NCBI GenBank assembly: GCA_023135165.1
Contig: JAGLTS010000008.1
Span: 1-64,000 of the forward strand
Direction of reading: 5' to 3'
Length of the DNA: 64,000 nt
From: Phycisphaerales bacterium
Lineage (GTDB): Bacteria > Planctomycetota > Phycisphaerae > Phycisphaerales > JAGLTS01
The stretch's first letter is position 1. Each line of letters begins with the position of its first letter. Below, piece by piece: positions 43,916 to 51,465 of this stretch. Both the position numbers and the translations under genes were made by a program. Below the pieces are notes generated by a model, which saw only the letters and a list, made by a program, of their open reading frames with translations, made no database searches and had not been told where the DNA came from.

Positions 43916-44806
43916 CTACTCTACGTTCTGAACCTGTTCCTTGATCCGGTCGATCGCACCCTTGATCTCAACGATGAGCCGACTGATCCGCGCATCGCCC
44001 GATTTGCTGGCGATCGTGTTCGCCTCGCGCAGCATCTCCTGGGCCAGGAAGTCAAGCGTTCGGCCCATGGGCTTGTCCGACGAATCAGCGAGCAGATCAC
44101 GGAACTGGTCCATGTGGCCTGAGAGCCGTGTGACCTCTTCGGCGATGTCGCTTTTCTCCGCGAAGACCGCCACTTCACGGATGAGGTCAGCCGGGTCGAA
44201 CTGCGCCGCCCGATCCGCGAGCAGCGTTCGTATCCGCTCTTCCAGCCGAGTCTGATACTCCGCGACCACATCCGGCGCCCGCTGCGCGATCTCCGCGAGC
44301 CTGCTCTGGACCGTTGCGTGGTGGGACATCAGATCCTCGTGCAGCGTCAGCCCCTCACGCTCGCGCATCGAGACAAGCTGATCGCACGCCTGGTCGAGCA
44401 GCTTCAACAGCGCCTCGCACGCCCGCTCGATCCGAGCCTGGTCATCCGCCGGTTGTTGCAGAATCCCGGGCAGACCCAGCAGCGACGCCACATCCACGCG
44501 CAGCGCACCTTCCGCGATCTGCGGAACATTCATGATCTGGTCGAGGTAATGCTCCAGCGCCTGCGTGTTGATCTCGTGGGCAGCGGCTTCGGACGTATCC
44601 ACGACGTGCCCCGTGATCGTCACGGAACCCCGCGTGATGCGCCGGCGGACGTGTGCTTCGAGCGCTGCTTCCAGCGGCTGGAGATCCTCAGGAAGCCGAA
44701 CCATCACTTTGAGATATTTGTTGTTGAGCGAGCGCACTTCGAGCGTGTAGTGCACATCGTCCAAAGTGATCGAGGCATCGCCGAAACCCGTCATCGAACG
44801 AATCAC
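43916..44806 (-). CDS. yicC: YicC-family endoribonuclease
   Basis: 296 residues. It opens IRSMTGFGDASI and contains VEVRSLNNKYLKV-type strand (LEVRSLNNKYL) and the C-terminal DFLAQEMLREANTIASKSGDARISRLIVEIKGAIDRIKEQVQNVE, all hallmarks of YicC/YloC. Members are endoribonucleases acting on small RNAs in enterobacteria, with the C-terminal DUF1732 domain conserved. The start is GTG 44806, with the usual IRSMT opening and GGAG 10 bases upstream. It sits 55 bases after secG and 79 before the phosphotransferase gene; the spacer palindromes may process the mRNA. Confidence 0.94.
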   Translation of the reverse strand: MIRSMTGFGDASITLDDVHYTLEVRSLNNKYLKVMVRLPEDLQPLEAALEAHVRRRITRGSVTITGHVVDTSEAAAHEINTQALEHYLDQIMNVPQIAEGALRVDVASLLGLPGILQQPADDQARIERACEALLKLLDQACDQLVSMREREGLTLHEDLMSHHATVQSRLAEIAQRAPDVVAEYQTRLEERIRTLLADRAAQFDPADLIREVAVFAEKSDIAEEVTRLSGHMDQFRDLLADSSDKPMGRTLDFLAQEMLREANTIASKSGDARISRLIVEIKGAIDRIKEQVQNVE

Positions 44807-44825
44807 TGGTTCAGCACTCCTCTAT

Positions 44826-44845
44826 CGCCCCGGCCGGCCGGGGCG
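44826..44845 (-). terminator. 20-bp perfect palindrome between secG and yicC
   Basis: CGCCCCGGCC followed by its exact inverse, 16 bases past the secG stop and 20 before the yicC start. Could be an internal terminator, mRNA processing or stabilising hairpin. Confidence 0.5.
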
Positions 44846-44861
44846 CCGCGTGCGGCAACCG

Positions 44862-45347
44862 TCAGCCGTCGGCCGACTCGTCACCGGACGGTTCATCGGC
44901 TGTTTCCGGACTGTCGTGGGGCACATCCTCATCCAATGCACCGGAGTCGGCAGGTTCGTCAGCATCCGGGACATCCTCGGCGGGTTGATCCGCGGCAGGC
45001 TCCGGTGCTGACTCAGACGTCGTCTCGTCCGCCGGCGTTTCGGTTTCACCGGCTGACTCTTCGGTCGTGGAGGATGATGTTGCCTCTGCCTCGCCGCCAG
45101 CCTGCTGCGGCTGGATCGCGAAGTTCAGGCCGATCGCCACGAGGAGGTAGATGACGAAGATGGCGATGGTGGCGTAGGTCAGGACGTCGCCGACCTTGGC
45201 GCCGAAGGCGGTCTGGCCGCTGCCCGTCCCGCCGCCGAACGCACCGCTCAGCCCGCCGCCTTGAGGTCGCTGCACGAGGATCACGAGGATCAGCGCCGTG
45301 CAAACGACGAGGAAGAATACAACCAACAGTGCGACAAGATACTGCAT
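44862..45347 (-). CDS. secG: Preprotein translocase subunit SecG with long acidic tail
   Basis: 161 residues. The first membrane segment (VALLVVFFLVVCTALILVILVQ) leads to the SecG signature QRPQGGGLSGAFGGGTG and then the second segment (TYATIAIFVIYLLVAIGLNF). SecG joins SecYE to stimulate preprotein movement. The usual protein is about 75-120 residues; here a 75-residue tail from about 85 on is nearly all Glu/Asp/Ser/Thr/Pro/Ala (for example ETPADETTSES and QPAEDVPDADEPADSG) and would face the cell exterior or the cytoplasm depending on topology. It lies 54 bases downstream of tpiA. Confidence 0.95.
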   Translation of the reverse strand: MQYLVALLVVFFLVVCTALILVILVQRPQGGGLSGAFGGGTGSGQTAFGAKVGDVLTYATIAIFVIYLLVAIGLNFAIQPQQAGGEAEATSSSTTEESAGETETPADETTSESAPEPAADQPAEDVPDADEPADSGALDEDVPHDSPETADEPSGDESADG

Positions 45348-45367
45348 CAGTGCCTGCCCTTACTTGC

Positions 45368-45381
45368 GGCGCCGCGGCGCC
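45368..45381 (-). terminator. 14-bp GC palindrome between tpiA and secG
   Basis: GGCGCCGCGGCGCC is self-complementary. It fills the centre of the 54-base tpiA-secG spacer. Short enough to be chance in GC-rich DNA. Confidence 0.35.
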
Positions 45382-45401
45382 TCACGCTGCGCCACGAGGC
45401 T

Positions 45402-46175
45402 CTACTTCACGCCAGCCTCAACAATGGTCAAGAAATCGCCCGCCTTGAGCGCCGCCCCACCGATCAACCCGCCGTCGATGTCCGGTTGGCCGAACAGCAA
45501 CCGCACATTGTCCGGCTTGACGCTCCCGCCGTACTGGATGCGAATCTGGTCCGCCTGCGCCTGACTATACAGCGACGCCAGCCGGGCGCGGATGAACGCA
45601 TGGGCGTCCTGGGCATCCTCAGGCGTGGCCGTCTTGCCTGTGCCGATCGCCCAGACCGGCTCATACGCGATCGTCAGCAGGTCAAGCTGCGAGGCGGGCA
45701 CATCCGCCAAGCCCGCGGTGAGCTGCCGGTCGTTCACATCGTTCGTCTTGCTCGCTTCCCGCTCATCCAGCGTCTCGCCGATACATAGGGTCACGTTCAG
45801 CCCCGCATCCAGGGCTGCCCGCGTCTTGCGGTTGAGCAGGTCATTGGTCTCCCCGATCACGTGCCTGCGCTCGCTGTGCCCAACGAGTACATCAGTCACG
45901 CCGAGATCCTGGAGCATGGCCGTGCTGATCTCACCGGTGAACGCGCCGCCCGGCTGATCGTACACATCCTGCGCCCCGAGGCGGATGCCGGAATCCTCAG
46001 CCTTGAGCACATCCGCCACCGCTTCGATGTAAACAAAGGGCACGAAGAGCGCGACATCGACCTTTTCGGTCAAGGCACCGGCCCGGCCCGCCACGTCACG
46101 GGCGAGCGCCACCGACCCTGCTCGGTCGAGGTTCATCTTCCAGTTGCCGCCTACAAACGTCTTTCGCGTTGTCAC
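45402..46175 (-). CDS. tpiA: Triosephosphate isomerase
   Basis: 257-residue glycolytic enzyme that interconverts dihydroxyacetone phosphate and glyceraldehyde 3-phosphate. Catalytic residues are all present: N11 and K13 (GGNWKMN), H100 (VGHSERR) and E172 (AYEPVWAIGTG, the flexible loop), plus IQYGGSVKPDN and GLIGGAAL for phosphate binding. GTG 46175 with GGAG 8 bases upstream is the start. It is the first gene of the tpiA-secG-yicC series, an order also found in other bacteria (tpiA followed by secG). Confidence 0.97.
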   Translation of the reverse strand: MTTRKTFVGGNWKMNLDRAGSVALARDVAGRAGALTEKVDVALFVPFVYIEAVADVLKAEDSGIRLGAQDVYDQPGGAFTGEISTAMLQDLGVTDVLVGHSERRHVIGETNDLLNRKTRAALDAGLNVTLCIGETLDEREASKTNDVNDRQLTAGLADVPASQLDLLTIAYEPVWAIGTGKTATPEDAQDAHAFIRARLASLYSQAQADQIRIQYGGSVKPDNVRLLFGQPDIDGGLIGGAALKAGDFLTIVEAGVK

Positions 46176-46414
46176 GACTTACGCTCCATTCCAGCTCAAT
46201 CGGATGCCGTGGGCAAGCACGACCGGATCGCATCCCGGCTCGGCCTCCCATCGGCCCATCTACAACGTGGAATGTCGCAGGATACCTGATCCGCCTCGCC
46301 TCCGCCAAGACCCCCACGCTGCCCCATGCTGGCGGCGGTGTCGAGGTTTGCCCGCCCTGTCTTCCGGCGAGTCGCTACGCTACTGCGCTGCTCAACCCCC
46401 TGGAACCACCGCCG

Positions 46415-47287
46415 ATGACCGCTACCCAATCCACCCCACAGACAACGCCCGAGCAGCAGCCGGATGAGACCGGCCCGCTCAGGCGCAGAACAGACATCCT
46501 CCTCGCCAGCTTCCCTCGCTCGGGCAACACATGGGTGATGGACATGCTGCTGCGGGGCGGCATCCTCACGCTCTCACGCGAAGCCTACCGCGAGAGCGTC
46601 TGCCATCCGGAGGATCTGATCCCCTTCTCAGGACTCAACCGGTCCGCAGTCGAAGCTCTGGCCAAGCGATGGGACGGTTCCCACCTTCGAGTCATCAAGA
46701 CGCACGCCTTTCCAAGACTCCGGTGGAAACGAGCGATTTGCCTCCACCGGGACGGCCGGGATGTCGTCACGTCCTATTTCTTCTACCTCAAGAGCAAGAA
46801 CCAGCTTCCCGAGGCGATCACGTTTTCGGAGTTCCTCTGGAAAGACCCCGATCTGAAGAGGTGCTGGCTCCCGCCCGTGGATAGCGCAAGCGATTACGCC
46901 GGCCGAGGGCCTGCCGGGCTCTGGGCTCAGCACGTCACGTTCTGGCGGGCGGCTGCATCGTTCAAGCGCATCCACACCACGCGTTATGAGGATCTGCTTG
47001 CCGACCCGGTCGGCGCGATGCGAGCCGTCTTCGCCTACATGTCCGTCGAGCGCGATGACGCGGACATCAAGCGCCTCGTAAGAGAAACGAGCTTCAAGAA
47101 GCTCCGGCGCACCGAGAGCGCCAGTGCGGAGAAGGCAAAGGATCCGAACCGGCGGTTCTACCGCTCCGGCACGCGGGGCAACTGGCGCGAGCACTTCTCG
47201 CTGGAAGACGTTGAACCATTCAAGGAGCAGGCCGGCCAAACGCTGATTGAACTCGGCTACGAAGACAACCTCCGCTGGACGCTGTAG
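46415..47287 (+). CDS. Sulfotransferase-family protein
   Basis: 290 residues, cytosolic sulfotransferase type (Sulfotransfer_1). The 5'-phosphosulfate loop is ASFPRSGNTW at 31-40; the 3'-phosphate loop is HRDGRDVVTSYFFY near 115; the closing segment SGTRGNWREHFS has the KxGxxGxW-like motif with RGNW. It would transfer sulfate from PAPS to a sugar or other alcohol. ATG 46415 is chosen because the upstream codons of the frame are not protein-like. It is divergent from tpiA and converges on mqnE, 8 bases away. Planctomycetes encode many sulfatases and few sulfotransferases, so the substrate may be a surface glycan. Confidence 0.87.
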   Translation: MTATQSTPQTTPEQQPDETGPLRRRTDILLASFPRSGNTWVMDMLLRGGILTLSREAYRESVCHPEDLIPFSGLNRSAVEALAKRWDGSHLRVIKTHAFPRLRWKRAICLHRDGRDVVTSYFFYLKSKNQLPEAITFSEFLWKDPDLKRCWLPPVDSASDYAGRGPAGLWAQHVTFWRAAASFKRIHTTRYEDLLADPVGAMRAVFAYMSVERDDADIKRLVRETSFKKLRRTESASAEKAKDPNRRFYRSGTRGNWREHFSLEDVEPFKEQAGQTLIELGYEDNLRWTL

Positions 47288-47295
47288 CGCCTCGC

Positions 47296-48480
47296 TTACA
47301 CCGCCACGTGCCACGCCGCGCCGTCGCGCATGACACGGCGATAGAGCGTGTCTCGCTCGATCGGCTCAAACTCCGCTTCGACGATCGCCCTTCGCAAATC
47401 CCAGACGCTCATCTCCTGATGCGTCGCGCCGGCATTGCACTTCGTGATGTCGTACCACACGACCGTGCCGTCGATGTCATCCGCGCCGCACCGGAGCATG
47501 AGTTGGCTCATCGGCAACGTCTGCATGATCCAAAACGCTTTGATGTGCGGGATGTTATCGAGCATCAGGCGCGATACCGCGAGGGTCCGCAAGTTCTCCA
47601 GCCCGTCCGGACCGGCCAAATGCGTCAGATCGCTCCCATCTGGCAAAAAGGGTAGTGGAACAAACGCCTGAAAACATCCCTGCGCGCGATCCGAGACACC
47701 GCTGCTGCTCTCCCGGCGGGTGAGCGCTTCATCCTGCGCCCGGCGAAGGATGTCAAAATGCGTCAAGCGATCTTCGATGGACTCGACGTGCCCGTAGAGC
47801 ATCGTCGCGTTGCTGTTCATGCCGAGTTCGTGCGCGATCCGGTGCACGTCGATCCACGCATCCGCGCGGAGCTTGCCCCGGAATGCCTGCTTCTGAATCC
47901 GATCGTCGAACACCTCCGCGCCGCCTCCCGGAAGCGATCCCAGCCCCGCCTGCTGCAGATCGAGCAGCACGCCCCGCAGATCCCTCGGCCGTTTGCTGAT
48001 CCGAGCGAAATGTACGATTTCCACAGCGGTGAACGCCTTGATGTGGATTCGAGGCGCTTCATCACGGATCGCCCGGCACATGTCGGTGTAGTACGTAAAC
48101 GGCAGGTATGGGTGCAAGCCGCCGACGATGTGGATCTCCGTCGCCCCGGCGTCGCGCGCCTCCGCCGTCCGAGCGCGGATCTCATCGACGCTCATCTCGT
48201 ACGCACCGTGGTCGCCCCGTTTGCGGGAGAATTCGCAGAAGCTGCACGAGAGCGCACAGATGTTCGTGTAGTTCACGTGCTGGTTGATGTTGTAGTAGGC
48301 CCTGCTGCCATGCAAGCGTCTTCGGACTTGGTCCGCCAGATCGCACACCGACCAGATATCGGACGTCTCAAACAGTACTCGACCTTCATCGAGCGTCAGA
48401 CGTTGACCCGCCTGGGTCTTCGCGGTGATGGCGTCGAGCGCCGGATCGGCTTTGACCGGACTTGGCGGGATCGTGGGCAT
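47296..48480 (-). CDS. mqnE: Aminofutalosine synthase (radical SAM, futalosine menaquinone pathway)
   Basis: 394 residues. The radical-SAM cluster is C75-x3-C79-x2-C82 inside NYTNICALSCSFCEFSRKRG, and this family shape (cofactor motif preceded by NxNYTN) is seen in MqnE and MqnC. HIVGGLHPYLPFTYYTDM and AHELGMNSNATMLYGHVE are further MqnE hallmarks. MqnE joins 3-[(1-carboxyvinyl)oxy]benzoate to SAM to give aminofutalosine in the alternative menaquinone route. MqnC is the alternative; the FCEF (rather than FCAFY) and length favour MqnE. The frame extends far upstream on the antisense of the next gene, and ATG 48480 is the first sensible start. No other mqn gene is adjacent. Confidence 0.88.
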   Translation of the reverse strand: MPTIPPSPVKADPALDAITAKTQAGQRLTLDEGRVLFETSDIWSVCDLADQVRRRLHGSRAYYNINQHVNYTNICALSCSFCEFSRKRGDHGAYEMSVDEIRARTAEARDAGATEIHIVGGLHPYLPFTYYTDMCRAIRDEAPRIHIKAFTAVEIVHFARISKRPRDLRGVLLDLQQAGLGSLPGGGAEVFDDRIQKQAFRGKLRADAWIDVHRIAHELGMNSNATMLYGHVESIEDRLTHFDILRRAQDEALTRRESSSGVSDRAQGCFQAFVPLPFLPDGSDLTHLAGPDGLENLRTLAVSRLMLDNIPHIKAFWIMQTLPMSQLMLRCGADDIDGTVVWYDITKCNAGATHQEMSVWDLRRAIVEAEFEPIERDTLYRRVMRDGAAWHVAV

Positions 48481-48681
48481 GACAGACCTGTGGAAGCCTC
48501 CTGATGGGCGGTGGAGTATATGCCAAGGCGGGAGTCCAGAACGCGGAACCCAAGGCCGTATCCGGACGGTTCGCCGTGAAGCCGGCCCGCCGACCGGTCG
48601 ATGGAAGAGGGAGGCGGCGACACCGCTGCGTCTGTGTACGCGCCATTTCCGCAGTCGCCCGAAAACCACTGGGAACTCGCC

Positions 48682-51285
48682 ATGGCTGACCCATCGCATC
48701 GAACCCCCACGAATACCCCGACGAATGCCCCAACTGACCCGCCTGCCGACGCAACGGTGAACCCATCCGATGTGGGCGAGACCGGCTCGGGGGCAGCGGA
48801 TGAAGTCCTGGACATGATCGCCGACATGGAGGGCAAGCTCGGCCGTCTCAAGGAGGCCAAGGCTGCGGAAGTGAACCGGCTTGAGTCGATCACGGAACAC
48901 GAGCAGCAACTCCAGCGCCGCGATGACGAGCTGCAAGCACAGCGAGCCAAGCTCGATGAGCAAGCGGATGAACTGGCGAAGCGAGAGCAGACCTTCACTC
49001 AGAAGCGTGAAGCGGCGGCGCAACAACAAGATCAGATCGATCAGGCGCAGGCGGCCCTGACCGAGGAGCGAGAGCAACTCAGTCGAGAGAAGCGCGATGC
49101 GGCGGGCTTGGAGGAGAGACTGGCTGAGCAGGAAGCCGAAATGCAGGGCATCCGCGATGAACTGGCTCAAGCGCACAGCGCCGCAGTGGATCAGGAGGCC
49201 GATCTCGAGACCGCTGCGACGGAGATCACCAAGGCCAACGATCTCATGAAGGAGCTCGAGCAGACGGTCGCGGCCTCGCAGCAGGAACGCGAGACACTGG
49301 CAGAGAAGCTCCACGATCTCAGCGAGACACACTCACAGAGGCAGGGTGAGATCACCAACCTGCAAAAGCAACTTGCCGAGGCCCAACGGGATGTCGAGCA
49401 GGCCGGCGAGGCGCGCCAGACCGCACTCGACGAAGTTCAGACCGTGCGAGAGGAGTTGGCTTCCGTCGAGGCGCAACTTGAGCAGACCGACGAGGCCGTC
49501 GAGGCAGCCAAGTCGCAGCAGGAAGATGCGGAGGGCGAGTTGATCGCGTGCCAGGCTGAGTTGGAGGAGACACAGCACAAGGCGCAGGCGGAGCGGCAGG
49601 CGGCGCAAAATGAGATTGAGACCGCTCGCGCGCAGCTTAGCGACCTGCAAGAGAAGCACGAACACGAGGCCTCGCGCCAGCGGGAGAAGGCGAACCAGCA
49701 CCGCAGCGAACTCGAGGCAGCCACAGCGCGAACCACGGAATTGGACGCACAGCTTGCTGAAGCTCACGAAGCAAGAGAACTGGCCGACCGGTCGGCAGAG
49801 GAACGCGAGAGCGAACTCGCTGAGTTGAGGCGCGTCTTCGAGAGCACCGCTGCCGAGGCGAAGCGGCATCAGCAAGAGGCACAGTCCGCCCATGAGATGC
49901 TCGATCAGCAGAAGACCCAATTCGGTGCCGCTAAGGAGAAGCTGCTGAGCTTCGCGAAACTCATCGACGAACAGGCCGACGCCACCGAGCAGGTTGTGGA
50001 ACTCAGCGACCAACTTGCGCAGCAGCAGCATGTCATCTCCGAGCTTCGGCAACAGCTCGACTCCGCGGGTTCCAGCACGGATGAGGTTGTCGAAACCCTC
50101 CGCAAGCAGATCGCTGAGCGCGATTCACTCATCACAAAGCTCAAGGCCAAGGCTGTGTCGAGGAGAGGCGGTCCCAGCGAGGAGTTGTTCGAGCGCCAAC
50201 TCGAAGACCGTGATGCGAGGATCGAGGAACTTGAACGAGAAGCTCGCCAGACGCACGCACAACTCACGGAGCGCGCGGACATCGACGCGGATGCGGTCGA
50301 CGCACTGCGCACCAAAATACGTGAACTGGAAGCCAAGGCTGAGCAAGTGATCGACGTTGATGTCGAGTCACTTCCCGACGAGTTGGCCAAGCAGGCATCG
50401 CGGGTGAAGGAAGCGACGCTCCGCGTCGAGCGCCGGCGATCCCGGCTCAAGCAGCACAAGACGCTCCTGGCTGATCAGTCCGAGAAGCTCCTGTCCATCC
50501 AGGAGATCCTCCAGACACGGCATCAGCAGTACCAGGACTTGCTCGCCCAACGGGGTTCGCTGGAGAACACACGCCGGACGATGGCTCAGGCCGAAGGCAA
50601 ACTCATCGCCAAGTGGGCTCGCACGAAGGGCCTGATCGTCGGTATGGTCGCAATGCTCATCCTCTGCGCGCTCGCCGCGATCAGCTACACCGCAGCGATG
50701 CGATTCGCGCCGGCGATGTTCAGCGCCAGCGCGGTGCTCAGGCCCGAGACGAAGGCTGGCCTGACGATCACGAGCGACGATCGAGAGGCTTGGGCTGCGT
50801 CGCTCCAATCGCTGTCAGTCTCCGACCAAGTTCTCAGAGCCGCTGCAGACCGCATGGGGCAGCGCGGGTACATCGAGCTGGACGAGATCCCCGAGCTGAA
50901 GGCCCACTTCAAGAACAACCTGCACATCTCCGCGCAGACGGATGGAATGGTGCGTGTCGAGATGCGTGCCGACCGAACGCATCCCGTCGACCGTGTGCTC
51001 GACACATACGTCGTCTCGTTGATTCAGGTCGCCAACGCCACACGCGAGCAGCGATCGGGCGATCTCACAACGAAACTGTCCAGCGCCCCCGCCAAGGGTG
51101 AGACGCCCGTGAGCGAGGAACAGTTGATCTACGCAGGGGCCATCTTCGGCGGACTCGTCTTCATGACCGGACTGGTCTGCCTCGGCGTGCGGCGCAGCTA
51201 CGCCAAGGCCAAGCCGATGTTCGACGCTGACAGCGAGGTCTTCGAAGGCCTCGACGAATCGCACTGGCCGACGGACGTGACGTAA
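48682..51285 (+). CDS. Giant coiled-coil protein with a C-terminal Wzz-like membrane domain
   Basis: 867 residues. After a Pro/Thr-rich N-terminus (residues 1-30), about 600 residues of heptad-type coiled coil (Glu, Gln, Ala, Leu, Arg; for example EREQLSREKRDAAGLEERLAE) reach to about 640. Transmembrane segment 1 (about 650-672, LIVGMVAMLILCALAAISY) is followed by a domain of about 140 residues (ASAVLRPETKAGLTIT ... THPVDRVLDTYV), then a second segment (about 815-836, IYAGAIFGGLVFMTGLVCLGV) and a short tail. Two membrane segments flanking a periplasmic domain with an ASAVLRPE opening recall Wzz/polysaccharide co-polymerases, but the coiled coil is on the N-terminal, cytoplasmic side. ATG 48682 is preferred; 48601 is possible. 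Divergent from mqnE. Confidence 0.75.
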   Translation: MADPSHRTPTNTPTNAPTDPPADATVNPSDVGETGSGAADEVLDMIADMEGKLGRLKEAKAAEVNRLESITEHEQQLQRRDDELQAQRAKLDEQADELAKREQTFTQKREAAAQQQDQIDQAQAALTEEREQLSREKRDAAGLEERLAEQEAEMQGIRDELAQAHSAAVDQEADLETAATEITKANDLMKELEQTVAASQQERETLAEKLHDLSETHSQRQGEITNLQKQLAEAQRDVEQAGEARQTALDEVQTVREELASVEAQLEQTDEAVEAAKSQQEDAEGELIACQAELEETQHKAQAERQAAQNEIETARAQLSDLQEKHEHEASRQREKANQHRSELEAATARTTELDAQLAEAHEARELADRSAEERESELAELRRVFESTAAEAKRHQQEAQSAHEMLDQQKTQFGAAKEKLLSFAKLIDEQADATEQVVELSDQLAQQQHVISELRQQLDSAGSSTDEVVETLRKQIAERDSLITKLKAKAVSRRGGPSEELFERQLEDRDARIEELEREARQTHAQLTERADIDADAVDALRTKIRELEAKAEQVIDVDVESLPDELAKQASRVKEATLRVERRRSRLKQHKTLLADQSEKLLSIQEILQTRHQQYQDLLAQRGSLENTRRTMAQAEGKLIAKWARTKGLIVGMVAMLILCALAAISYTAAMRFAPAMFSASAVLRPETKAGLTITSDDREAWAASLQSLSVSDQVLRAAADRMGQRGYIELDEIPELKAHFKNNLHISAQTDGMVRVEMRADRTHPVDRVLDTYVVSLIQVANATREQRSGDLTTKLSSAPAKGETPVSEEQLIYAGAIFGGLVFMTGLVCLGVRRSYAKAKPMFDADSEVFEGLDESHWPTDVT

Positions 51286-51465
51286 CGAAACGCCTGGAGG
51301 GGGCATCGTTTGAGTCGGTCAGAACTGCGTGGCCTGGCTGCCGCGCGACGCCTGCCCGGGACCACACAGCAGCAGGCAACCGAGGAGCGGGGCGGACCAC
51401 AGGAACTGAGGTAGAATGGGAGTTGCACACGCCGCCGATGGAAGGCGCGCTGAGGCGATGCTGTT

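Noticed and set aside
48481-49332. Upstream extension of the mqnE frame by 284 codons
   Set aside because: The extension is antisense to the coiled-coil gene (Leu/Arg-rich mirror of Gln/Glu codons) and lacks homology to MqnE N-termini.
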